A DNA stretch of 64,000 bases from Pseudomonas abieticivorans (GTDB lineage Bacteria; Pseudomonadota; Gammaproteobacteria; Pseudomonadales; Pseudomonadaceae): the NCBI RefSeq assembly GCF_023509015.1, contig NZ_CP094975.1:5759501-5823500 (forward strand), read 5' to 3'. The position numbers were made by a program, and so were the translations under genes. Numbering within the stretch: the stretch's first letter is position 1; each line of letters starts with the position of its first letter. Positions 43,603-53,540 of this stretch are shown piece by piece. The notes beneath the pieces were generated by a model. That model saw only the letters and a list, made by a program, of their open reading frames with translations. It searched no databases and was not told the origin of the DNA.

Positions 43603-45315
43603 TCACGAGGTGATGACTGTCTTGATTCGATGCGTTAACGCCTCCATCGAAAACGGTTTGGTCAGCAGGTGCATGCCGGGCTCCAGCTGTTCCTCCCAGG
43701 CCATGGCATCGTGGGCGTAGCCGGTGATGAACAGCACCTTGAGGCCAGGGCGCAGCGTGCGCCCGGCGTCGGCCACCTGGCGGCCGTTGATGCCCCCGGG
43801 CAGGCCGACATCGGTGACCAGCAGATCGATCTTTTGATTCGATTGCAGCACCTGCAGGCCACTGGCGCCATCCGCCGCTTGCAGCGCCTGGTAGCCCAGT
43901 TCCTGCAGCACTTCGGTGATCAGCATGCGCACCGTGGGCTCGTCGTCCACCACCAGCACCGTTTCGCCTTGCGCGGTAACCGCCAGCGGCAGGGCGGCAA
44001 GCGGGGGCTTGGCGGATGCGCTCACGGCGCGGGCCCGTGGCAGGTACAAGGTCATGCAGGTGCCCAGCGTCAGCTGCGACTGGATCTGCACGCTGCCGCC
44101 GGACTGGCGAACGAAGCCGTAGATCATCGACAGCCCCAGCCCGGTACCTTTGCCCGTGGGTTTGGTGGTGAAGAAGGGGTCGAAGGCGTGGGCCATCACC
44201 TCGCGGCTCATGCCGCTGCCGGTGTCCGTGACGCTCAAGGTCAAGTAGTCGCCGGCGGGCACCTCTTGGTCTGCGGCGGCCTTGGCGTCAAGGCTGCAGT
44301 TGGCCGTGCCGATGCTCAACGTGCCACCCTGGGGCATGGCGTCGCGGGCATTGATGCACAGGTTGAGCAGGGCGTTTTCCAGCTGGTTGGCGTCAACCTG
44401 GGTCAGCCACGGGTGGCTCTGGCCTTGTACCTGGACCTGCACGGCTGGGCCGACGGTGCTACGGATCAGCTCAAGCATGCCCATGACCAGGCGGTTGACG
44501 TCCGTGGCGCTCGGTTCCAGGGTCTGGCGCCGGGAGAACGCCAATAGCCGATGGGTCAATGCCGCGGCGCGGCGCGAAGCCCCCTGGGCCGCATCGAGGT
44601 AGCGGTCCATCTCGCCGAAACGGCCCTGGCCGACGCGCAGCCTGAGCATTTCCAGGCTGCCCATGATCCCCGCCAGCAAGTTGTTGAAGTCATGGGCCAG
44701 GCCGCCCGTGAGTTGCCCTACGGCTTCCATTTTCTGGCTTTGCCGCAGTTGTTGTTCAAGCAATCGCTGGGCCGTCATGTCGATGCCCACGCCCGTGCGG
44801 CGTACCGGTTGCCCGGTGGTGTTGAAATAGGTATGCCCGCGTGACAGCACCCAGCGTACCGAGCCGTCGGGGTGCAGGATGCGGTACTCAAGTTCCAGTT
44901 CGCCGCTGTTGACCAGGCCGCCGGCCATGGTCTTGCGCAACGCCGTTAGGTCGTCGGCGTGCACGTTGGCAAGAAAGTCGGTGCGCTTGATACCGGCGGC
45001 CGACTGCACCGGGTCGATGCCATACAGTTCGCTGATGCCGGCGTCGCAGTAGAAGCAATCGCTGGACACTTCATAGGTCCACACGCCAACCCCGCTGACG
45101 GCCGACAGGGCAAGGCGGGCGAAATCCATGGAATCATGCAGCGCGGTTTCGTCGTGTTGCTCGGCCGTCACATCGCGGGCACCCGCCTGCAGGTTCTGCA
45201 ACGCGGCGCTGCGGGCCTGCTCGACGCTGGCGTAGTGCCCCGCTGCCACTTGGGCGTCGAGCAGGGCGGTGAGTGCCAGGCCAAGGGCCAGGTCCTGTGG
45301 GGCCCGATAGGACAT
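43603..45315 (-). CDS. hybrid histidine kinase with ParD-like N-terminus
   Basis: 570 residues. Order: residues 11-45 resemble a ParD antitoxin C-terminal half ([20 protein letters not shown], then SAALQNL); PAS domain about 68-185; HisKA with His208 ([13 protein letters not shown]); HATPase with the N box around Asn322 ([10 protein letters not shown]) and [11 protein letters not shown]; receiver domain about 452-570 with phospho-acceptor Asp502 ([11 protein letters not shown]). There are no membrane helices, so it is a cytoplasmic sensor. It has no separate response regulator nearby. It is paralogous to the kinase at 48642-50787. Confidence 0.9.
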   Translation of the reverse strand: MSYRAPQDLALGLALTALLDAQVAAGHYASVEQARSAALQNLQAGARDVTAEQHDETALHDSMDFARLALSAVSGVGVWTYEVSSDCFYCDAGISELYGIDPVQSAAGIKRTDFLANVHADDLTALRKTMAGGLVNSGELELEYRILHPDGSVRWVLSRGHTYFNTTGQPVRRTGVGIDMTAQRLLEQQLRQSQKMEAVGQLTGGLAHDFNNLLAGIMGSLEMLRLRVGQGRFGEMDRYLDAAQGASRRAAALTHRLLAFSRRQTLEPSATDVNRLVMGMLELIRSTVGPAVQVQVQGQSHPWLTQVDANQLENALLNLCINARDAMPQGGTLSIGTANCSLDAKAAADQEVPAGDYLTLSVTDTGSGMSREVMAHAFDPFFTTKPTGKGTGLGLSMIYGFVRQSGGSVQIQSQLTLGTCMTLYLPRARAVSASAKPPLAALPLAVTAQGETVLVVDDEPTVRMLITEVLQELGYQALQAADGASGLQVLQSNQKIDLLVTDVGLPGGINGRQVADAGRTLRPGLKVLFITGYAHDAMAWEEQLEPGMHLLTKPFSMEALTHRIKTVITS

Positions 45316-45408
45316 TCCGGGTTTCTCTGTACGGGGGAAGCGGCCATTATCACATAAGCCAGGCGTCTACCCCGCACCGTTTGGCATCGCCTGGCAGGGC
45401 CCTTGGGT

Positions 45409-46830
45409 TCATAGCTGCTTTTTTAGATGCTTTTCGATTTCTTCCAGGGACTTGCCCTTGGTTTCCGGCACGCAGAAAAACACGAACGCCAGCGAGCCAA
45501 TATTGATGGCCGCGAACACGAAAAACGTCGGGTTGCCCAGTGCGGCGATCGCCAGCGGGAAAACAAATGCGACCGTGGCATTGAACAGCCACTGCATCGA
45601 AACCGCGGTGCCGGTCATCAACCCGCGGACCTGCATGGGGAATAGCTCCGACATCAACAGCCAATACACCGGGGCAATGCACATTTGCATGAACAGCAAA
45701 AACACCAGGATGCAGGCCAAAGCGGTGTAGCTTTGGGTCAGGTTCTGCGGCATCAATTGCAGCACGCAGCCCAGCGCCGCTTGCATCAGCACCACCATGA
45801 CCAGCCCGGTCATCAGCAGGTGACGCCGCCCATAGCGGCCGATGGCCCAGATGCCCAGCAAGGTCGCGACCACCGAGACCACGCCGTTGCCGATGGTGGC
45901 AGTCAATGCCGCGTTGGTGCCCATGCCGGTGTTTTTCAGGATGATGGGCGTGTAGTACATAAAGGCATTGACCCCGGTGAACTGCGCGGTGAAGCCCAGC
46001 CCCACGCCGATCAGTAGCAATTTGAGCACCCACGGTTGGCGCAGCAGTTCGCTGGCCGGCGTGCGCTTGCGCGCCTGCTGGTCGTGGGCTTGCATCTGCT
46101 CCACTTCCTGCTTGGCGGCGGCGGGGCTGTCGCGCAAGGTTTCCAGCACTTGCTGCGCCTCGTCGTAACGTCCCTTGGACGCCAACCAACGGGGCGAGGC
46201 GGGTACAAAGAAGGTACCGACCAGCAACAAGATGCCCGGCACCATGGCAATCGCCAGCATGTAGCGCCAGATGCCCGGGGCGTGCAGCAGCGCGGCGAGC
46301 ACGGCGCTGAGCACGTAGGCCAGCAATTGGCCGCTGACGATCATCAGTTCATTGCGGCTGACCAGCCGCGCACGCCGCGAGGGCCCGGCGATTTCGGCGA
46401 TGAACACCGGCACGGTGGCCGAGCCGCCGCCCACGGCAATGCCCAGCAAAAAGCGCGCGGCAATCATGAAGGGAATCGACGGGGCGGTTGCCGTGCCCAA
46501 CGCGCCGGCGATGAACAGCACCGACAGCACGCGCAAGGTCAACCGGCGGCCAAAGCGATCGGATAGGTAGCCGCTGCCCAGCGACCCCAGGGCGGCGCCG
46601 ACGATCAACGAGGCCGTCACCAGCCCTTCGGTGAATGGGCTCAGGCCCAGGCCACCCTGGTCGACGGGCAACGTCATGAAGGGCAGGGCGCCGGCGATGA
46701 TGCCGGTGTCATAACCGAAGGCGAGCGCGCCCATGGTGGCGACCAGTACCGAGATAAAAATCAAGCGCCGAGGCGAGGCGGCCGGTTTGGCCTGGTCGGG
46801 GCCTGTGGCCGAGTGGGTAGAAGAAGGCAT
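45409..46830 (-). CDS. MFS sugar permease (GalP/XylE type)
   Basis: 473 residues with 12 helices. Sugar-porter signatures are all present: GYLSDRFGRRLTLR between helices 2 and 3, RFLLGIAVGGGSATVPVFIAE in helix 4, PASPRWL after helix 6, GVNAFMYYTPII in helix 7 and the C-terminal VPETKGKSLEEIE. It should import a hexose, pentose or polyol with a proton. It stands alone between the hybrid kinase and a VOC-fold gene; the substrate and regulator are unclear. Confidence 0.9.
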   Translation of the reverse strand: MPSSTHSATGPDQAKPAASPRRLIFISVLVATMGALAFGYDTGIIAGALPFMTLPVDQGGLGLSPFTEGLVTASLIVGAALGSLGSGYLSDRFGRRLTLRVLSVLFIAGALGTATAPSIPFMIAARFLLGIAVGGGSATVPVFIAEIAGPSRRARLVSRNELMIVSGQLLAYVLSAVLAALLHAPGIWRYMLAIAMVPGILLLVGTFFVPASPRWLASKGRYDEAQQVLETLRDSPAAAKQEVEQMQAHDQQARKRTPASELLRQPWVLKLLLIGVGLGFTAQFTGVNAFMYYTPIILKNTGMGTNAALTATIGNGVVSVVATLLGIWAIGRYGRRHLLMTGLVMVVLMQAALGCVLQLMPQNLTQSYTALACILVFLLFMQMCIAPVYWLLMSELFPMQVRGLMTGTAVSMQWLFNATVAFVFPLAIAALGNPTFFVFAAINIGSLAFVFFCVPETKGKSLEEIEKHLKKQL

Positions 46831-46943
46831 CAACGGCGCAGTCCTGAAGGGGCTCGGGAAAGGGGCGCGGGGCGCCCCGGACTGAGCTTAGGGGCCGGCA
46901 GCCCGCACGAGTTCCGTCGTCGCTGAAAACTAGGTGAATTGAT

Positions 46944-47474
46944 TCAGCTTTGGCAAAAGCGCAGCCGATTGCCAAACGGGTCGTAGACCTCCAGCACCTG
47001 CCCCCAGCCCTGCTGGACAATCTCCGGTCGCCCGTAGCCGTAGCGCTTGGCATGGAGTTCGTCGCGCAGCCGCTCGATGTTGTGCATGGGGATGAACACC
47101 GTCGAGCCTGGGCTGGCATCGCCATGGTGCTCGGACACATGCAGTTGCAGACCGTCGCGGCTGATGCCCAGGTACAGTGGCAGGTCGGCTTCGAAGCGGT
47201 GCTCGAATTCCACCGTGAAACCTAGAAAGCCCAAGTAGAATTCGCGCGCCTTGGCTTCATCGAAACTGCGCAGTATGGGGATGGGTTTGTCGAAGGTGAC
47301 GGCGGTACTGGCAGCTTGCCGGGGTAACAGCGCGGACGCGGTGTTCCAGTCCTTGTAGCCCAGTTGCTGCGCCACCAGTTCCAGCGCGGCGGCATGGGCC
47401 AACGGTTGCTCGCGCGCGGCCAGCGAGGCACGCAGCCGGGTGGCCATCTGCTTGGCGTGTTCGATTGAAATCAT
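46944..47474 (-). CDS. glyoxalase-fold (VOC) protein with extra N-terminal domain
   Basis: 176 residues starting MISIEHAKQMATRLR (AGGAG five bases upstream). Residues 1-50 form a helical 'glyoxalase-related' domain (AAALELVAQQLGYKDWNTASALL) found in front of some bleomycin-resistance-like proteins. Residues 60-176 are a VOC fold with FYLGFLGFTVEFEHRF, LQLHVSEHHGD and the terminal VYDPFGNRLRF. The metal-site residues of true glyoxalase I are not obviously complete, so a binding or resistance function is as likely as an enzymatic one. Confidence 0.8.
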   Translation of the reverse strand: MISIEHAKQMATRLRASLAAREQPLAHAAALELVAQQLGYKDWNTASALLPRQAASTAVTFDKPIPILRSFDEAKAREFYLGFLGFTVEFEHRFEADLPLYLGISRDGLQLHVSEHHGDASPGSTVFIPMHNIERLRDELHAKRYGYGRPEIVQQGWGQVLEVYDPFGNRLRFCQS

Positions 47475-47636
47475 CACAACTCCTGTGGCCGATGCGCATG
47501 GGGCTCGCGTTGCCAGACTTCGACCGTCAAGAGAAGTGAGCGGGTTGAAGGTCCATCAGATGCTTTCACCTTTCCCAGGGGGAGCGAGCGGCAGGCAGCA
47601 TCAGCCTGGCCAGATAGTACCGCAACTGGCCGTGGC

Positions 47637-48645
47637 GTAGGAGCGGATTTATCCGCGAAAAGTGCGCTGCGGTTTGCCTGTTAAACCGCGTTGTATGCTT
47701 CGCGGATGAATCCGCTCCTACAGTGTGGGCGAGGCCCGGGTCGTGCTGACGACGGCGTTGGCCGTGGCGTAGGAGCGGATTTATCCGCGAAAAGTGCGCT
47801 GCGGTTTGCCTGTTAAACCACGTTGTATGCTTCGCGGATGAATCCGCTCCTACAGTGTGGGCGAGGCCCGGGTCGTGCTGACAACGGCGTTGGCCCTGGC
47901 GTAGGAGCGGATTTATCCGCGAAAAGTGCGCTGCGGTTTGCCTGTTAAACCGCGTTGTATGCTTCGCGGATGAATCCGCTCCTACAGTGTGGGCGAGGCC
48001 CGGGTCGTGCTGACGACGGCGTTGGCCGTGGCGTAGGAGCGGATTTATCCGCGAAAAGTGCGCTGCGGTTTGCCTGGTAAACCGCGTTGTATGCTTCGCG
48101 GATGAATCCGCGCCTACAGTGTGGGCGAGGCCCGGGTCGTGCTGACGACGGCGTTGGCCCTTGAGTAGGAGCGGATTTATCCGCGAAAAGTGCGCTGCGG
48201 TTTGCCTGTTAAACCGCGTTGTGTGCTTCGCGGATGAATCCGCTCCTACAGTGTGGGCGAGGCCCGGGTCGTGCTGACGACGGCGCTGGCCCTTGAGTAG
48301 GCGCGGATTTATCCGCGAAAAGTGCGCGGCGGTTTGCCTGGTGAACCGCGTTGTGTGCTTCGCGGATGAATCCGCTCCTACAGTGTGGGCGAGGCCCGGG
48401 TCGTGCTGACGACGGCGTTGGCCCAGGCGTAGGAGCGGATTTATCCGCGAAAAGTGCGCGGCGGTTTGCCTGGTAAACCGCGTTGTGTGCTTCGCGGATG
48501 AATCCGCGCCTACAGTGTGGGCGAGGCCCGGGTCGTGCTGACGACGGCGTTGGCCCTGGCGTAGGAGCGGATTTATCCGCGAAAAGTGCGCTGCGGTTTG
48601 CCTGGTAAACCGCGTTGTATGCTTCGCGGATGAATCCGCGCCTAC
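47637..48645. repeat. tandem array of eight REPIN units, period 132 bp
   Basis: Eight units start at 47637, 47769, 47901, 48033, 48165, 48297, 48429 and 48561, exactly 132 bases apart. Each has an 85-base REPIN: an outer REP (GTAGGAGCGGATTTATCC...), an inner stem GCGGTTT/AAACCGC, and the inverted REP ending CTCCTAC or CGCCTAC. A constant 47-base spacer (containing GTGGGCGAGGCCCGGGTCGT) follows each of the first seven. The last unit lacks its spacer and ends inside the kinase stop codon. Units differ by a few substitutions only, as expected for amplification by unequal crossing-over or slippage. Confidence 0.95.
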
Positions 48646-50787
48646 GGTGAGGGCGGGCAGTGGTTCATCAGTTCGCGCACGCGGGTCACCAGGCTGTCGA
48701 CCGCGAACGGCTTGGTCAGCACTTGCATGCCCGGGCCCAGGTCGCGGTTACCAATGGCGGCATTCTCGGCGTAGCCGGTGATGAACAAGGTGTTGAGTTG
48801 CGGCCGGATTTCCCGCCCGGCATCGGCCAACTGACGGCCGTTCATGCCGCCGGGCAGGCCGACATCGGTGATCAACAGATCGATGTGCACGTCCGAGCGC
48901 AGCACCTTGAGCCCGGCGCTACTGTCGGCGGCCTCGATCAGGGTGTAGCCCAGGTCGCCCAGCACCTCGGTCAACAGCAGGCGCACGGTCGGTTCGTCGT
49001 CCACGACCAGGATGGTCTCGGCTGCGTTGCTGAACGCGGCAGGCGCCGGGTGCGGGGCATGCGCAAGCTGGGTCGCGTCGCCCAGGTAGCGAGGCAGGTA
49101 GAGGCACATGGTGGTGCCGTGGCCTACGAGGGAGTCGATGCGCGCCTGCCCGCCGGATTGCTTGGCAAAGCCGTAGATCATCGACAGCCCCAGGCCCGTG
49201 CCCTGGCCAATGGGTTTGGTGGTGAAGAACGGATCGAAGGCCTTGGCGATGACCTCGGGCGGCATGCCGCAGCCGGTGTCGGTGACACATAGCGACAGGT
49301 ACTGCCCGGGGGGCATGTCGTGGGCGCGGGCGGCTTGGCTGTCCAGCCAGTGGTTAGCCGTTTCGATCAGGATGCGGCCGCCAGCAGGCATGGCATCGCG
49401 GGCATTGATGCACAGGTTGAGCAAGGCGTTTTCCAACTGGCTGGCATCCACCAGCGTGAGCCACAGGTCGGGCGCGGCCTGGGTTTGCAGGACAATGCTG
49501 GGCCCCACCGTGCGCTGGATCAGCTCGAGCATGCCGGCCATCAGCGCGTTTACGTCGGTGGGGCGCGGGTCCAAGGTTTGGCGTCGGGAGAACGCTAGCA
49601 GCCGGTGGGTCAGGGCCGCGGCTCGCTTGGTCGCGCCGTGGGCGGTGACGATGTATTTGTCCACGTCCTGAAACCGGCCTTGGGCGATCCGCTTGCCCAT
49701 CAGCTCCAAGGCGCCCGAGATACCCGCCAGCAGGTTGTTGAAGTCGTGGGCCAGGCCCCCGGTCAGTTGGCCTACCGCTTCCATTTTTTGCGCCTGGCGC
49801 AGTTTTTCCTCGGTTTGCATCAGCTCGGCGGTGCGTTCGGCCACGCGTTGTTCCAGGTTGTCGTTCAGCGCGCGCAAGGCCGCCGTTGCCTGGTCGCGCT
49901 GGGCCTCCATGTTGCGGCGCTCCTCGACATCGATCAGCACCCCTGGAAAACGCAGCGGGGTGCCATCCTCGGCGCAGTCGACCCGACCGTTGGCTTCGAT
50001 CCAGCAATAGCGCCCATCGGCCCGGCGCACCCGGTACTGGTGGGAATAGGCGCCGCCACGGGTGATCACTTCATTGATGGCCGCGGTGAGTGCGTCGCGA
50101 TCGTCCGGGTGCACGGTCACGACCACTTGGGCCAGGCTCAAGCTGTCCAGGCCCAAGGCGGGGTCCAGGTCAAACACCCGGGCGAAGGCTTCGTCAACGG
50201 TGAAGCGGTCGGTGGGCAGGTCCCAGTGCCAGGTGCCAATGATTGCACCGGCGGCAAGGGCCAACTGCACCCGCTCGACGTTTTGCCGTGCGATCGCCTC
50301 GCTGGCGGCGAGGCGTTCCTGAGCGCGGCGGCGTTCGGTGACGTCGCTGAAAAAGATCGCGATCTGCCGATCGGCGGGGTCGCCGACGCGTATTGCACGC
50401 ACGTCAAACCAGCGCTCGAACGCCTTGGCATAGCTTTCGAAGTTGGCCGATTCTCCGGTCTTGGCCACATGCCCGTAGGTGTCGAACCAGAACTGTTCCA
50501 GGTCGGGTGCGAATTCAGTCACCCACTTGCCACGCAGGTTAACCCCAGCCTGGCGCTCGAAGGCTGGGTTGGCTTGCACGAAGCGGTAATCCACCGGATG
50601 GTCGTTGGCATCGAACTTGACCTGGACAATGGCGAACGCCGCCTCGATGGTTTCCAGTATCGTGCTGAAGCGTTCTTCGCTTTGGCGCAGTGCGGTTTCG
50701 GCGGTGCGCGTGCTGTGCTCAAGGGCCAGGCGCAGCCTGGCGTTCTCGGACGCCAGCTCCTCGCGGGTTTGGTGTTTCAGAACTCAT
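48642..50787 (-). CDS. hybrid histidine kinase, second paralogue, 5' end shifted
   Basis: The continuous frame from GTG 50594 gives 650 residues: the rest of a PAS domain, a second PAS (about 105-228), a coiled coil (about 228-270), HisKA with His283, HATPase, and a receiver domain with [12 protein letters not shown]. The kinase frame actually stays open upstream to about 50779 and encodes a convincing start of the protein ([17 protein letters not shown], then [19 protein letters not shown]) but has no start codon. An ATG at 50785-50787 (MSSETPN) is in another frame. Removing one C near 50765-50767 would join them. The stop codon lies in a REP arm. Confidence 0.8.
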
Positions 50788-50937
50788 CCCTCATGACATT
50801 AACGTGGCCGTGGCCGGACTTTTACACTCAAGCGGTTTGGCACACAATCAAACCCCAGCTGGGTGGAATTTGCTTTTTGGTTGCCGTGACAGCACTTTGA
50901 TAGCAACGTCGCGCCAGAGTTCGCCGCAGAGGAATCG

Positions 50938-51684
50938 ATGAACATTACCCCGCACGACCAACAGCAATTGCAGCACGCAAAAAACCTGCTGGAGAACCCC
51001 GGCTTCGTGGCCAAGTTGACCAACATCATCGGCATGCCGATCGAGGTCGCGCTGAAGCAATTGCCCAAAAGCGTGACCAAACGCATTGCCGGCGTCACCC
51101 AGTCGGCCTTGGTCAAGGCCCTGGATGCGGCGGTATTTACCCTCAAGGGTGTACCGGGGCAGGCACCCTCCAACCTCTGGCACAAAACCGGGATTGCCGT
51201 GAGCGGCGGCGTGGGCGGCTTTTTCGGCTTGGCGGGGCTGGGGGTGGAATTGCCGCTGTCGACCTCGATCATGCTGCGCTCGATCGCCGATATCGCCCGC
51301 AGCCATGGCGAGCAGGTGGACACCGACGAAGCCAAGCAAGCCTGCCTGGCCGTGTTTGCGCTGGGTGGCCGCTCGGTGAAGGACGATGATTCGGAAACCG
51401 GCTACTACACCGTGCGCGCCGCGCTGGCCAAGTCGTTGTCCGACGGCTCGATCCTCAAGCTGATCGCCGCCATCGCCGAGCGGTTCAGCATTCACGTGGG
51501 CGAGAAAGCGGCCGCCCAGGCGATACCGGCCATTGGCGCCGTGGGCGGGGCGTTGGTCAACCTGGCGTTCATCGACCATTTCCAAGACATGGCGCGGGGG
51601 CATTTCATTGTCAGGCAGTTGGAACGGCGTTACGGCCAGGCGGCGGTGCAGGCCTTGTATCAGGCCCTGCCGGCGCGGCCATGA
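50938..51684 (+). CDS. EcsC family protein
   Basis: 248 residues matching the EcsC family in order: an N-terminal helical part (ENPGFVAKLTNIIGMPIEVALKQLP), then GGVGGFFGLAGLGVELPLSTSIMLRSIADIAR in the centre and a C-terminal Gly/Ala-rich hairpin (IPAIGAVGGALVNLAFIDHFQDMARGHFIVR). The hydrophobic centre suggests membrane association. The family's molecular function is unclear; the name comes from a Bacillus ABC-transporter operon, but no ABC genes are nearby. It overlaps the convergent AraC gene by 25 bases. Confidence 0.85.
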   Translation: MNITPHDQQQLQHAKNLLENPGFVAKLTNIIGMPIEVALKQLPKSVTKRIAGVTQSALVKALDAAVFTLKGVPGQAPSNLWHKTGIAVSGGVGGFFGLAGLGVELPLSTSIMLRSIADIARSHGEQVDTDEAKQACLAVFALGGRSVKDDDSETGYYTVRAALAKSLSDGSILKLIAAIAERFSIHVGEKAAAQAIPAIGAVGGALVNLAFIDHFQDMARGHFIVRQLERRYGQAAVQALYQALPARP

Positions 51685-52472
51685 TCGCGCAGTTGGCCTG
51701 GGCAAATTCCCAGGCGTTGCCGGAACGCGGTGGCCATGTGTGCCTGGGAGGCAAACCCGCAGGCCTGGGCGATGGCTGCCAGGCCCAGGTTTGAGCCGCG
51801 CAACAGGCTGCGCGCGCGGGCCAGGCGCCGGTCGATGAGGTAGCTGTGCGGGCTTTTGCCCATCGCCAATTTGAATGCACGGGTGAAGTAGCCTTCCGAT
51901 AGCTCCAGCAACTGGGCCATGGCCTGCACACTCAGCGGCCCGTCGAGCCCGGCGTCGATGAAATCGTCCAGCAGGCGCAGGCGCCGGGCGGTCATCGTGC
52001 CTTTTTGGGGCATCGCTGCAGTGCCGTTCGCCCGCGCAGCCAGGGCCAAGGCCCAGCCTTCCCAGTCGGCGCCCAGCGTCCCGAGCAGCAGCGCACGGCG
52101 CATCTGCTGGGCGAGGGCGATGGCAGGCGGGTCGACCCGGTTGTTGAACGCCTGGTCGCCCACCAGCGGCGCACCGTCGCTGCGGACCAGGCGCAGGTAT
52201 TCGCCGCCCGCAGGCGATTCGGAAAACACGTCACACCCGGCGGGGATGAACGCCAGGCCATTGGCCGTGGCGGCGAACGGGCGTACCCGGTCACTGCCGA
52301 TGGCGTGCCGGCCGCGCTGGCTGTCGAAGGCAAAGCCGATGGCCGACTGGGTGGCGACATAACGGGCCTGGTACGCGGCGCCTGGCAGCAACTCGATCGC
52401 CCACGGCCCCGCCACGGCTCGCCGGACCGGTTCGCAAAGGGGCGGTGTGGGCACGTGTGGGGAACGGTTCAT
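51660..52472 (-). CDS. AraC-family regulator of the dehydratase-like gene
   Basis: About 270 residues from MNRSPHVPTP. A cupin-like sensor half (GPWAIELLPGAAYQARYVATQS) is followed by a complete double helix-turn-helix (LSVQAMAQLLELSEGYFTRAFKLAMGKSPH, then LAAIAQACGFASQAHMATAFRQRLGICPG). Alternative ATG at 52481 is possible. The gene is divergent from the threonine-dehydratase-like gene with about 105 bases between starts, which is the expected regulator-target layout. Confidence 0.85.
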   Translation of the reverse strand: MNRSPHVPTPPLCEPVRRAVAGPWAIELLPGAAYQARYVATQSAIGFAFDSQRGRHAIGSDRVRPFAATANGLAFIPAGCDVFSESPAGGEYLRLVRSDGAPLVGDQAFNNRVDPPAIALAQQMRRALLLGTLGADWEGWALALAARANGTAAMPQKGTMTARRLRLLDDFIDAGLDGPLSVQAMAQLLELSEGYFTRAFKLAMGKSPHSYLIDRRLARARSLLRGSNLGLAAIAQACGFASQAHMATAFRQRLGICPGQLRDHGRAGRA

Positions 52473-52577
52473 GGCGGTCATAGTAGCCAATCGAGCGGGC
52501 GAAAGTCAGGTCAGTTTTATGAAAGCCAGCGCCCGGTGCATCTGCCTAGACTGGGCCAAACCCCAGAGGCCATGCCC

Positions 52578-53534
52578 ATGCACGGATTGATCCGCAACGA
52601 CATCGAAAACGCTGCCCGCCTGGTGTACCAGGTGATGCCGGCCACCGCCCAATATGCCTGGCCCTTGCTGGCCCAACGGCTGGGCTGCACGGTGTGGGTC
52701 AAACATGAAAACCACACGCCTACCGGCGCCTTCAAGGTGCGCGGCGGCATCACCTTCATGCACTGGCTCAAGCGTAACTTTCCAGAGGTCAAAGGCATTG
52801 TCACCGCTACCCGGGGCAACCACGGCCAAAGCCTGGCGCTGGCAGCCAGGGCCTTGGGCCTGCAGGCACTGATCGTGGTGCCGGTGGGCAATTCGGTGGA
52901 AAAGAACGCCGCCATGCGCGCCTTTGGTGGCGAGGTCATCGAGTTTGGCCAGGACTTTGACGAAGCCCGCGAAGAGGCCGCGCGCCTGGCCCAGGCCCAT
53001 GGCCTTTACCTGGTGCCGCCGTACCACGCCGAACTGGTCAAGGGGGTGGCGACCTACGCGCTGGAGCTGTTTAACGCGGTACCCGACCTGCACACGGTGT
53101 ACGTGCCCATCGGCTGCGGTTCGGGTATTTGCGCGGTGATCGCCGCCCGCGACGCGCTGGGCTTGAAGACCCAGGTGGTGGGTGTGGTGTCTACCGAGGC
53201 TGATGCGGCCAAACAGTCTTTTGAAGCCGGTGCGCTGATGGAAACCGCCTCGGCCGGCACCTTTGCCGACGGCCTGGCGGTGCGCAAGCCAATCCCCGAG
53301 GCTTTTGCCGTGTACGCGGCGGGGGCGGCGCGGATCGTCGCGGTGAGCGACGAACAGATCGCTGACGCGATGCGGGTGTATTACACCGACACCCACAACC
53401 TGGCCGAAGGCGCCGGTGCGGCGCCTTTGGCGGCATTGATGCAGGAGCGTGAGCGGGTGGCAGGGCAGAAGGTGGCAGTGATTTTGTCGGGCGGCAATAT
53501 AGACCGCCCGGTTTATGCAAGGGTGATTGCGTAA
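52578..53534 (+). CDS. threonine/serine dehydratase family PLP enzyme
   Basis: 318 residues. The pyridoxal-phosphate lysine lies in TPTGAFKVRGG near residue 50, the substrate loop in TRGNHGQSLALAAR and the phosphate-binding glycine loop in PIGCGSGICA. The protein lacks the C-terminal ACT regulatory domain of biosynthetic IlvA, so it resembles catabolic TdcB or hydroxy-amino-acid dehydratases such as those for threo-3-hydroxyaspartate. The start is taken at 52578 because AGAGG is eight bases away; an ATG six bases earlier is also possible. The long open frame upstream is antisense to the regulator. Confidence 0.85.
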   Translation: MHGLIRNDIENAARLVYQVMPATAQYAWPLLAQRLGCTVWVKHENHTPTGAFKVRGGITFMHWLKRNFPEVKGIVTATRGNHGQSLALAARALGLQALIVVPVGNSVEKNAAMRAFGGEVIEFGQDFDEAREEAARLAQAHGLYLVPPYHAELVKGVATYALELFNAVPDLHTVYVPIGCGSGICAVIAARDALGLKTQVVGVVSTEADAAKQSFEAGALMETASAGTFADGLAVRKPIPEAFAVYAAGAARIVAVSDEQIADAMRVYYTDTHNLAEGAGAAPLAALMQERERVAGQKVAVILSGGNIDRPVYARVIA

Positions 53535-53540
53535 GGCCTG

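Noticed and set aside
47637..48645. CRISPR-like appearance of the regular repeats
   Set aside because: Period is 132 bases, the 'spacers' are identical to each other, and no cas gene is present; the repeats are REPINs.
52005..52577. Long N-terminal extension of the dehydratase-like protein
   Set aside because: It is antisense to the AraC gene, and the real enzyme begins at the ribosome site near 52578.
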